Below are positions 1-4,835 of a stretch of DNA of 7,325 nucleotides, in pieces. Below the pieces are notes generated by a model. The model was not told the origin of the DNA. It saw only the letters and a program-made list of their open reading frames with translations, and ran no database searches. Within the stretch, counting starts at the first letter, position 1; each line of letters begins with the position of its first letter. The position numbers and the translations under genes are program-made. Origin of the DNA: Pseudomonadota bacterium (GTDB lineage Bacteria > Pseudomonadota > Alphaproteobacteria > Rhizobiales > Xanthobacteraceae); contig JAEZEU010000172.1 in the NCBI GenBank assembly GCA_023432885.1, positions 1 to 7,325 of the forward strand, given 5' to 3'.

Positions 1-354
1 GGGCGCAAGGTGATGATGGTCGGCGATGGCATGAACGACGCGCCGTCGCTGGCGGCGGCCAGCGTCTCGATGTCGCCGGTCAGAGCCACGCATCTGAGCC
101 AGGCCACCGCCGATCTCGTCTTCCTCGGCACGGAGTTGTCGCCCGTGGTCGCCGCCATCGACTACGCGCGGAAGGCCGTAGCCCTGATGAAGCAGAACAT
201 CTGGCTCGCGGTCGGCTATAATGCGCTCGCGGTGCCAGTGGCGATCGTGGGGCTTGCCACACCGCTGATTGCGGCCGCTGCCATGTCCGGCTCCTCGGTA
301 CTTGTGATGCTGAACGCGCTGCGCGCGCGCCGTGCGGGATTGGAGGTGCGCTGA
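1..354 (+). CDS. ccoI: Copper-translocating P-type ATPase CcoI/FixI, C-terminal 117 residues (5' end outside window)
   Basis: This is the C-terminal end of a P1B-type ATPase that moves copper across the inner membrane for assembly of cbb3 cytochrome oxidase. Visible residues 8-17 are GDGMNDAPSL, the P-domain hinge motif that coordinates Mg2+ and closes the phosphorylation site. Two membrane helices follow, at about 66-85 and 88-107. They carry the Tyr-Asn pair (73-74) and the Met95/Ser99 pair (MSGSS) that match the copper ligands of TM7 and TM8 in CopA-type pumps, then the usual NALR ending. The stop codon overlaps the start of ccoS by one base, which is typical of ccoGHIS (fixGHIS) and supports CcoI rather than a general copper exporter. 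The metal-binding N-terminus, the CPC motif and the DKTGT site lie upstream of the window and cannot be checked. Hinge residue Met in place of the common Ile or Leu is a mild variation. Confidence 0.93.
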   Translation, partial: GRKVMMVGDGMNDAPSLAAASVSMSPVRATHLSQATADLVFLGTELSPVVAAIDYARKAVALMKQNIWLAVGYNALAVPVAIVGLATPLIAAAAMSGSSVLVMLNALRARRAGLEVR

Positions 355-515
355 TGGAGGTACTGGTTTATCTCGTACCGCTGGCGCTGCTGCTGGGTGG
401 CCTTGGCCTCGCGGGCTTCCTCTGGTCCCTGAAGAGCGGCCAGTTCGACGACCTCGACGGCGCCGCCTGGCGCGCGATCGCCGATGACGATCCGCCGCAG
501 GTCAGGCAAAAGTAG
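354..515 (+). CDS. ccoS: cbb3-type cytochrome oxidase assembly protein CcoS/FixS
   Basis: A 53-residue protein with one membrane helix at about residues 4-25 (VLVYLVPLALLLGGLGLAGF), followed by WSLKSGQFDDLDG and a short acidic tail. The pattern of one helix followed by SGQFDDLDGAAWR is the hallmark of CcoS/FixS. CcoS is needed for insertion of the haem b and CuB cofactors into the cbb3 oxidase catalytic subunit. The start codon shares its A with the TGA of ccoI (TGATG), so the two are probably translationally coupled and form the end of a ccoGHIS operon. The length is normal for the family. No clear hairpin terminator is visible after the stop, so transcription might continue toward the next gene, 117 bases downstream. 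In rhizobia this operon is usually controlled by oxygen-responsive regulators, but the operon promoter is outside the window. Confidence 0.95.
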   Translation: MEVLVYLVPLALLLGGLGLAGFLWSLKSGQFDDLDGAAWRAIADDDPPQVRQK

Positions 516-632
516 CTGGAAAGCCTGCGGTTTGGTTCTGTTCCCGGTAACCTTGACGGCGGCGCACGGCTGGAATTGCGAGGAGGATTGCCTAGATAAT
601 CAGGGTTCCTTACCGGCACTTCAGGACCGATT

Positions 633-1079
633 ATGGACCCGATTACTGCCCCGAAACGCGTTCTCGCCGCCGTCGTCTGCACCGTGCTCGTGGCGCTGGT
701 TACGCCTGCGCGCGCGGATGAATATCGCGCCGGGGATTTCCTCAATCTCGATCTTTCGCGGGCGGTGCTGTCGCCGAAGCGGCTGGGACCGCCGGCCGAA
801 TTCGCACCGGTGGCGGTGGAAGCCCGCACCGATGCGAAGCAGATCGTTGCTGAACCGAAGGCAGGCCGTCGGCCCATCGTGCGGACTTCCAAAGTAGAGG
901 CTGCGCGCGTCGTCAAGCCCTCGCCGGTTGTCAGGCAGGCGCAGGAGGCAAAGCCGCGTGGGGCGGCGCGCACCAAGGTCGTGCGCCGTCACAGTAACCC
1001 GCTGGACGCCCAGGCCATGGACACGCGCATCCAGACCTGGCCCTGCAACTCCGGCGGCATCTGCAGTTGGAAGCGTTAG
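633..1079 (+). CDS. Small exported protein with C-terminal CNSGGIC motif, unknown function
   Basis: A 148-residue protein of unknown function. Residues 1-28 form a Sec-type signal peptide: a basic start (PKR), a hydrophobic stretch VLAAVVCTVLVALV, and an ARA cleavage site before Asp29. The mature part begins YRAGDFLNLDLSRAVLSP, then a long Ala/Lys/Arg/Val-rich, probably disordered middle (about 65-120). It ends in a compact tail (about 120-148) with DTRIQTWPCNSGGIC and a final SWKR. The two cysteines (138 and 144) are the only ones in the mature chain and could form a disulfide in the periplasm. Similar small proteins occur in Bradyrhizobium, as far as I recall, without an assigned role. The ribosome site is modest (AGGA, 621-624). 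A weak -10-like GATAAT lies at 595-600, at a usable distance. It sits 117 bases after ccoS on the same strand, so co-transcription is possible but not shown. Confidence 0.8.
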   Translation: MDPITAPKRVLAAVVCTVLVALVTPARADEYRAGDFLNLDLSRAVLSPKRLGPPAEFAPVAVEARTDAKQIVAEPKAGRRPIVRTSKVEAARVVKPSPVVRQAQEAKPRGAARTKVVRRHSNPLDAQAMDTRIQTWPCNSGGICSWKR

Positions 1080-1320
1080 GCGTTCCAATCCGCCTGAGCC
1101 ACCTCCCCGTCGTAGAGGCTTCGGCTGGCAACCTTCGGCCAGAAGTCAAACTGTCAGGCACTTTCCGTGACGATTCGACGGAGATGCGCCGGGTGGCAAT
1201 CGCGAACCGCGAGACGAGACAGCGGCCGCTCAACCGCCCCCAATTTCTTGCTCGGTCCGCCGCTACGGCAGTTGTCGCGACCTCGGCAGCATCGCAGAGC
1301 GATATGATGCGAACGGCGGC
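1080..1320. other. Intergenic region without a convincing gene
   Basis: These 241 bases separate the CNSGGIC protein gene from the convergent small membrane protein gene. A plus-strand open frame (1067-1324) exists but overlaps the preceding gene, starts without a ribosome site and has no recognisable protein character. A weak hairpin, CTGGC (1125-1129) with GCCAG (1138-1142), has no T-tract, so I do not call it a terminator. Confidence 0.5.
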
Positions 1321-1455
1321 CTAGCCGAACCGGCTCGCTATGAAATAGCCGCCGACCACGAGCAGAACGGAAAGCGCCGTCACTGCGCCGAGCACGCCGA
1401 GGCTGATCGCGAGCAATCCGTTGGTTTCCACCCATCGTCGTAAAGCCTTGACCAT
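1321..1455 (-). CDS. Small single-pass membrane protein, 44 residues, unknown function
   Basis: A short minus-strand gene with start codon ATG at 1455-1453 and stop TAG at 1323-1321. The product begins MVKALRRWVETNG, with positive residues at the N-terminus. It continues with one long hydrophobic stretch at about residues 14-40 (LLAISLGVLGAVTALSV then LLVVGGYFIA), rich in small residues, and ends SRFG. This is the make-up of a single-helix inner-membrane peptide with a short basic cytoplasmic end. A purine-rich AGGAGA ribosome site lies just before the start, with close spacing of about 3 bases after the GGAG. An in-frame TGA seven codons upstream rules out a longer form with that frame. A possible promoter (TTGATA, 17 bases, TAACAG) lies upstream on the same strand. 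The function is unknown. The hydrophobic character and the ribosome site argue that it is real. Confidence 0.68.
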   Translation of the reverse strand: MVKALRRWVETNGLLAISLGVLGAVTALSVLLVVGGYFIASRFG

Positions 1456-1594
1456 GGTCTCCTGACTCGATCTTCATTGCGCAGGCGGCTCGGGACGCGC
1501 TATTCCTGTTAGCCCGTCCTATCGCTTCTATCAACCCGATCCGTTATTTGCGACCGGCGGCCGCTCAGGTGTCCCTGGTTGTCTGGAGTGATCC

Positions 1595-2413
1595 ATGGAA
1601 ACCATAAAGACCCAGGGCATTGCCATGCCAAAGCTCGGGCTCGGCACCTTCCGCATGCAGGGCGATGCCTGCCGCGACGCGGTGGAGAGCGCGCTGTCTC
1701 TCGGCTACCGGCACATCGACACCGCCGAGATGTACGGAAATGAGGAGGCGATCGGCGCGGCCATCGCGGCTTCCCGCGTGCCGCGCGGCGAACTGCATGT
1801 CACGACAAAGGTCTGGTACGAGCATTTGACGCCCGACGCCATCCGCCGGGCGTTCGACGCTTCCTTGAAGAAGCTACGGCTCGAGCATATCGACCTCTAT
1901 CTCGTGCACTGGCCCTCACGCAGCATGAAGCTGCCGGCCGTGCTCGAGACGATGTTGAGGCTGAGGGAGGAGGGGCGCACGCGCGCCACCGGCGTCGCCA
2001 ATTTCACCACGGCTCTGCTGAAGATCGCGGTCGAAGAGGTGAGGGCGCCGATCGCCTGCAACCAGGTCGAATACCATGTGATGCTGGATCAATCTAAGCT
2101 CAAGAAATATCTCGCCGCGCACAACATTCCGCTGGTCGCCTATTGTCCGCTGGCACGGGGCCGCGTGGCCTCCGACGAGCGGCTTGCGAAGATCGGCCGC
2201 AAGCACAACGCCAGCGCGGCGCAAGTGGCACTGAAATGGCTGCTCGACCAGGACGGCGTCGCAGCGATCCCGAAGGCCTCGCGCGCGGAGAGCCAGAAGG
2301 CCAATCTCGATGCGCTGAAGGTGATGCTCGACGACGAGGACCGCAAGGCCATCGCGGCGCTGCCAAAGGACAGGCGCTGCGTGAGCCCGGGCTTCGGACC
2401 AGATTGGGATTAG
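1595..2413 (+). CDS. NADPH-dependent aldo/keto reductase, 2,5-diketogluconate-reductase-like
   Basis: A 272-residue cytoplasmic oxidoreductase of the aldo/keto reductase superfamily, closest in feel to the DkgA/DkgB (2,5-diketo-D-gluconate and methylglyoxal reductase) group. It folds as a TIM barrel that reduces aldehydes or ketones with NADPH. The catalytic tetrad is complete: Asp42 and Tyr47 in GYRHIDTAEMYGNE, Lys72 in VTTKVW, and His105 in LYLVHWP. Asn156-Gln157 (CNQVEYH) stack on the cofactor, and IPKASR (225-230) is the NADP phosphate-binding segment. The length is normal and slightly compact. The ATG at 1595 is chosen because a GGAG ribosome site lies six bases upstream (1585-1588). The gene stands alone, divergent from the small membrane protein and convergent with the His-rich protein gene, so context does not reveal the substrate. 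Confidence 0.93.
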   Translation: METIKTQGIAMPKLGLGTFRMQGDACRDAVESALSLGYRHIDTAEMYGNEEAIGAAIAASRVPRGELHVTTKVWYEHLTPDAIRRAFDASLKKLRLEHIDLYLVHWPSRSMKLPAVLETMLRLREEGRTRATGVANFTTALLKIAVEEVRAPIACNQVEYHVMLDQSKLKKYLAAHNIPLVAYCPLARGRVASDERLAKIGRKHNASAAQVALKWLLDQDGVAAIPKASRAESQKANLDALKVMLDDEDRKAIAALPKDRRCVSPGFGPDWD

Positions 2414-2476
2414 CGATGTACGCGCTGCTTCGCAGCGGCGAGCGCGAGCATGTTGGGACGGGCGTGCACACAACGA

Positions 2477-2506
2477 AAGATGGCCCCTCTTGCAAGGAGC
2501 CATCTT
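2477..2506. terminator. Bidirectional hairpin terminator between convergent genes
   Basis: The arms AAGATGGCCCCT (2477-2488) and AGGAGCCATCTT (2495-2506) pair over 12 positions with one mismatch around a 6-base loop. On the minus strand the stem is followed by TTTCGTT, a fair T-tract about 20 bases past the stop of the His-rich protein gene. On the plus strand it is followed by CCTGTG, so termination of the aldo/keto reductase transcript may be weaker. Confidence 0.72.
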
Positions 2507-2526
2507 CCTGTGTCGGCCTGCAGTAC

Positions 2527-2748
2527 TCAGTAACGATGATAGCGCTTCTTGATGATTACGGTGCGATGGCCATGGTCGCGGTGCCAGCCACGATGCCAGC
2601 CACGATCGTGGTGAATCTGGGCGCGCGCGCCGTGCCAGCCGTGATGATGACCACCGCGCTTGATGACGACGGTCTCGGCACTTGCGATCGACGGAACGGC
2701 CACCGCCATCGCGCCGACTGCCGCCAGAACAAAAGCAAACCTCTTCAT
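2527..2748 (-). CDS. Small exported histidine- and arginine-rich protein, unknown function
   Basis: A 73-residue protein. Residues 1-24 are a clear signal peptide (MKRFAFVLAAVGAMAVAVP, cleavage after SIASA). The mature 49 residues contain eleven histidines plus many Arg, Lys, Gly and Trp, with the tandem motif RGWHRGWH. The mature chain starts ETVVIKRGGHHH and ends RTVIIKKRYHRY, so near-identical hydrophobic-basic segments flank a His/Trp-rich centre. This suggests metal or polyanion binding in the periplasm, which is inference only. The start at 2748 is preferred over ATG at 2763 because GGAGGA lies immediately upstream of it, inside the five extra codons of the longer frame. A possible EcfG-type promoter lies about 20 bases before the predicted transcript start. 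Similar short ETVVIKRGGHH proteins occur in Bradyrhizobium, as far as I recall, without a known role. Confidence 0.85.
   Translation of the reverse strand: MKRFAFVLAAVGAMAVAVPSIASAETVVIKRGGHHHGWHGARAQIHHDRGWHRGWHRDHGHRTVIIKKRYHRY
2581..2604. repeat. 12-base tandem repeat inside the His-rich gene
   Basis: GTGCCAGCCACG (2581-2592) is followed at once by ATGCCAGCCACG (2593-2604), which differs in one base. A degenerate third copy, GTGCCAGCCGTG, lies at 2632-2643. Read on the minus strand the units encode the repeated Arg-Gly-Trp-His and a related Gly-Trp-His segment, so the protein probably grew by local duplication. Confidence 0.8.
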
Positions 2749-2774
2749 GGTGTCCTCCTCCATTGTGAGATGAG

Positions 2775-2799
2775 AACAGCCGATGCCGAGAAACGTTCC
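2775..2799 (-). promoter_or_regulatory. Possible EcfG-type (general stress response) promoter of the His-rich gene
   Basis: On the minus strand, GGAAC (2799-2795) is followed after 16 bases by TGTT (2778-2775). The alphaproteobacterial EcfG consensus is GGAAC, a 16-17 base spacer, then CGTT, so only one core base differs. A start about 7 bases beyond the -10 would leave a leader of roughly 20 bases before the ATG at 2748, with the ribosome site well placed in it. The match and the geometry support each other, but short motifs occur by chance. Confidence 0.45.
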
Positions 2800-2820
2800 G
2801 GCAAAACCGCCAGGAGTTTT

Positions 2821-2836
2821 CTGAACGCCTGTTCAG
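2821..2836. promoter_or_regulatory. Inverted repeat CTGAAC-N4-GTTCAG, possible repressor operator
   Basis: The perfect 6-base arms CTGAAC (2821-2826) and GTTCAG (2831-2836) are separated by GCCT. A second nested repeat, CCTGT-N4-ACAGG, lies at 2828-2841. TGAAC/GTTCA half-sites are common in TetR-family operators. The site lies about 20 bases upstream of the possible -35 of the His-rich gene and about 210 bases before the amidohydrolase start. No TetR gene is in the window, so its binder is unknown. Confidence 0.4.
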
Positions 2837-2881
2837 ACAGGTCGTATCAGCGCGGCTTTGGAATTTGATGACCGGTCAACG

Positions 2882-2899
2882 CATCGGCGCGCGCCGATG
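2882..2899. promoter_or_regulatory. Perfect 18-base palindrome in divergent intergenic region
   Basis: CATCGGCGCGCGCCGATG is an uninterrupted palindrome of two 9-base halves. A shorter palindrome, TGACCGGTCA, lies just before it at 2869-2878. In the DNA between the divergent His-rich and amidohydrolase genes such a dyad could be an operator, but it is GC-rich in a GC-rich genome and no regulator is assigned. Confidence 0.35.
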
Positions 2900-2986
2900 T
2901 CGTCCATCTCCGCCGCGCCCGCGACACAGTGAGCTTCGTTTTGCGTGGGCGTAACCATCGGTTTGCAGCTTGCGCCGGTCCGGTGG

Positions 2987-3006
2987 GCGGCGCATCATTG
3001 CGCCGC
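2987..3006 (+). promoter_or_regulatory. Hairpin in the leader region of the amidohydrolase gene
   Basis: GCGGCGCA (2987-2994) and TGCGCCGC (2999-3006) pair perfectly over 8 bases around a TCAT loop. It ends 39 bases before the ATG and is followed by a run of five A, not T, so it is not a plus-strand terminator. If the transcript starts upstream it would form a stable leader stem, and otherwise it is a DNA-level dyad. Confidence 0.4.
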
Positions 3007-3009
3007 AAA

Positions 3010-3032
3010 AATCATCTTGAGAATGATTATTG
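3010..3032 (+). promoter_or_regulatory. Fur/Irr-like AT-rich operator candidate running into the ribosome site
   Basis: AATCATCTTGAGAATGATT (3010-3028) is a 19-base dyad with perfect 6-base outer arms. Overlapping it, TGAGAATGATTATTG (3018-3032) matches the 7-1-7 Fur box TGATAATNATTATCA at 12 of 15 positions by eye. It is strikingly AT-rich for this window and ends at the GGAGG ribosome site (3032-3036) of the amidohydrolase gene. A Fur-family regulator (Fur/Mur, Irr or Zur) is the natural candidate, which remains inference. Confidence 0.4.
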
Positions 3033-3045
3033 GAGGAGCGTTGCC

Positions 3046-4326
3046 ATGACGGGATTGTCTCGCCGTAACTTCCTTGCAATGACGGGTTCAGCCGCCGCGG
3101 CCGCACTCACCCGCCGCGCCAACGCCACGATGGGGCCGAACGACAAGTTCGATCTCGTCATCAAGGGCGGCGACGTTCTCGATCCCAGCCAGTCGCTGCG
3201 AGGCAAGCGCGACGTCGGCATCCGCTGGGGCGTAATCGAGGCGGTAGAGAGCGAGATTCCCGCGGCCCGCGCCGCACGAAGCATCGACGCGACAGGCAAG
3301 CTGGTGACACCCGGCCTGATCGACCTGCATGCCCATGTCTATCCTTATGGCTCGGCAATCGGCATTCCTGCCGACGAGCTCGCCCAATTCCAATGCACGA
3401 CCACGCTGGTCTCCGCAGGCGATGCCGGCGTCAACAATATCGCGGCGTTGCGCCGCTACATCGTCGCGCAATCGCGGGCGCGCATCTATGCCTTTATCCA
3501 CATCGCCAACAACGGTCTGTCCGGATTCCCGGTCGCCGAGCTCTACAACATCGATCATGCGCAGGTCGAAGCCTGCTCGATGGCCCTGGCGGAGAACCCG
3601 GATTTCCTGCTCGGGGTCAAGGTCAGGATGTCGGAGAACGTGATCTTCAAGCACGGGCTGGAGCCGCTCAAGCGCGGCATCCGGGCCTGCGAGATGTGCG
3701 GCTGGCCGGCGAAGATGATGGTGCATATCGGCGGCGTCGAGACCAAAGAGCTGATGTCGCAGATCCTCGATCTGTTGCGGCCGGGCGACGTGCTGACCCA
3801 TGCCTATTCCGGCGCGCCGAATATCGGCGGCCTTTTCACCAACATCGTGCAGGACGGCAGGCTGTTGTCGGCCGCGCTCGCTGCCAAGCAGCGCGGCGTG
3901 CTGTTCGACGTCGGCCATGGCGGCGGCAGCTTCGATTTCACGGTGGCGGAAGTGGCGATCCCCGGCGGCTGCACGCCGGATACCATCTCCTCAGACATCC
4001 ACGTCTTCTCCGGCAATACGCCGGGCATGCCGTATCTGACGAATGTCATGAGCAAGTTCATGGCGATGGGCTCCTCGCTGGAGCAGGTGGTGGCGATGGC
4101 GACTTCAGCGCCGGCGAAAATCATCAACCGCGGACCGAAGCTCGGCACGCTTCAGGTCGGCGCGCCCGGCGACGTCGCGATCATGGAGCTTGCCGAGGGG
4201 CCGGTGACCTTCGTCGACACCCGCAACAACAAGCGCGACGGCAAGCTGCTGCTCAAGCCAGTGCAGACCGTGGTGAACGGCGTGCCGTTCGGTCGGCCCT
4301 ACCAGGCGCCATTCGCGGCCCGTTGA
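3046..4326 (+). CDS. Tat-exported metal-dependent amidohydrolase/deacetylase
   Basis: A 426-residue member of the amidohydrolase superfamily, in the dihydroorotase-like amidohydrolase/deacetylase group. Its members are metal-dependent and the real substrates are mostly unknown. The metal-site residues are in order: His95 and His97 (LIDLHAHV), Lys192 (GVKVRM, likely carboxylated), His227 (MVHIGG), His252 (LTHAYSG) and Asp317 (SSDIHV). The N-terminus MTGLSRRNFLAMTG with a following Ala-rich stretch and ANA (25-27) is a twin-arginine signal, so the folded enzyme with its metals is probably exported to the periplasm. ATG 3046 is chosen because GGAGG lies at 3032-3036. A longer frame from 2929 has no ribosome site and would bury the Tat signal. 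The gene stands alone, after a palindrome-rich leader with a Fur-like box. Amidase, deacetylase or esterase activity are all possible. Confidence 0.9.
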   Translation: MTGLSRRNFLAMTGSAAAAALTRRANATMGPNDKFDLVIKGGDVLDPSQSLRGKRDVGIRWGVIEAVESEIPAARAARSIDATGKLVTPGLIDLHAHVYPYGSAIGIPADELAQFQCTTTLVSAGDAGVNNIAALRRYIVAQSRARIYAFIHIANNGLSGFPVAELYNIDHAQVEACSMALAENPDFLLGVKVRMSENVIFKHGLEPLKRGIRACEMCGWPAKMMVHIGGVETKELMSQILDLLRPGDVLTHAYSGAPNIGGLFTNIVQDGRLLSAALAAKQRGVLFDVGHGGGSFDFTVAEVAIPGGCTPDTISSDIHVFSGNTPGMPYLTNVMSKFMAMGSSLEQVVAMATSAPAKIINRGPKLGTLQVGAPGDVAIMELAEGPVTFVDTRNNKRDGKLLLKPVQTVVNGVPFGRPYQAPFAAR

Positions 4327-4533
4327 CTGCTCGATAATCATGTGAGGACGCGACGAACCGCCGTCTCGAACCATGGGCCCCCGCGGCCATTCTTCCAGAC
4401 GCGGCCTGACGGACGCTCCCGGATAACCTTTGTGGGGCGTGGCGGCCGAATTGCCCCCGAATTTCGTCCGAGTTTGCGCTCGATCAATGTTCGCTACCGC
4501 GCATGCAGTCATCATGTTCGATAAGGGTCGCGC
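4327..4533. other. Intergenic region, leader of the truncated regulator
   Basis: There is no gene or clear terminator in these 207 bases. The heptamer ATGTTCG occurs twice (4487-4493 and 4514-4520), 27 bases apart and close to the regulator's GTG start. These could be remnants of operator half-sites for the regulator itself, but the evidence is slight. Confidence 0.4.
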
Positions 4534-4815
4534 GTGGCAAGCAAGGCAGCACAATTCCGCGACGATGCGCGCCCCGGCGAACCGGCCGGGGCGATTTCGG
4601 CTGGCGGCATGGTTCTTTCCCTCTATGAGAGCGAATTTCTGAGCCAGCTCGGAGAGCGGGTGCGCGCCTTGCGGTCGCTGCGCGAGATGTCGCGCCGAGA
4701 GCTGGCGCGCCAGTCCGGCATTTCCGAGCGCTACATCGCCCAGATCGAGGCCGGCCGGGGCAACGTGTCCATCGTACTCCTGCTGCGGCTGGCGCAGGCA
4801 ATCCGCTGCGAATAG
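4534..4815 (+). pseudogene. Truncated BzdR/BoxR-like XRE-family regulator, HTH domain only
   Basis: A 93-residue frame starting at GTG 4534, with AAGGG seven bases or so upstream. After a variable head (1-30), residues about 34-92 form a canonical XRE/Cro-CI helix-turn-helix domain: LGERVRALRSLREMSRRELA, then RQSGISERYIAQIEAGRGNVSIVLL and LLRLAQAI. The wording of this HTH (LGERVRALR, ISERYIAQIEAGRGNVSI) matches the N-terminal domain of BzdR/BoxR-type regulators. Those carry about 200 further residues of shikimate-kinase-like domain that senses benzoyl-CoA or related CoA thioesters. Here the frame stops at the end of the HTH, 10 bases before the convergent aminotransferase gene ends, and no kinase-like sequence is visible in any frame afterwards. 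It is best read as a deletion remnant. A functional HTH-only protein that still binds the old operators cannot be excluded. Confidence 0.72.
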
Positions 4816-4816
4816 G

Positions 4817-4835
4817 GCAGGGCTTTTAGCCCTGC
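4817..4835. terminator. Hairpin spanning the convergent gene ends
   Basis: GCAGGGC (4817-4823) and GCCCTGC (4829-4835) pair perfectly over 7 bases around a TTTTA loop. The loop contains the TAA stop of the aminotransferase gene (4828-4826), and the stop of the truncated regulator is at 4813-4815. Neither side has a good T-tract, so termination would be weak or Rho-assisted. Confidence 0.45.

Noticed and set aside
545..616. Inverted copies of CCGGTAA about 60 bases apart before the CNSGGIC gene
   Set aside because: Seven-base arms this far apart are expected by chance and do not align with any promoter element.
1067..1324. 85-residue plus-strand open frame after the CNSGGIC protein gene
   Set aside because: It overlaps the preceding gene, lacks a ribosome site, and its composition shows no domain, signal or membrane character.
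2143..2868. 241-residue plus-strand open frame across the reductase end and the His-rich gene
   Set aside because: It runs in the wrong frame through the reductase and antisense to the His-rich gene, and crosses a terminator hairpin.
2929..3045. N-terminal 39-residue extension of the amidohydrolase
   Set aside because: No ribosome site at 2929. The extension would place the twin-arginine motif internally and cross the hairpin and Fur-like box, whereas ATG 3046 has a strong GGAGG.
3393..4337. 314-residue plus-strand open frame within the amidohydrolase
   Set aside because: An out-of-frame shadow of the amidohydrolase with Arg/Ala-rich noise and no motifs.
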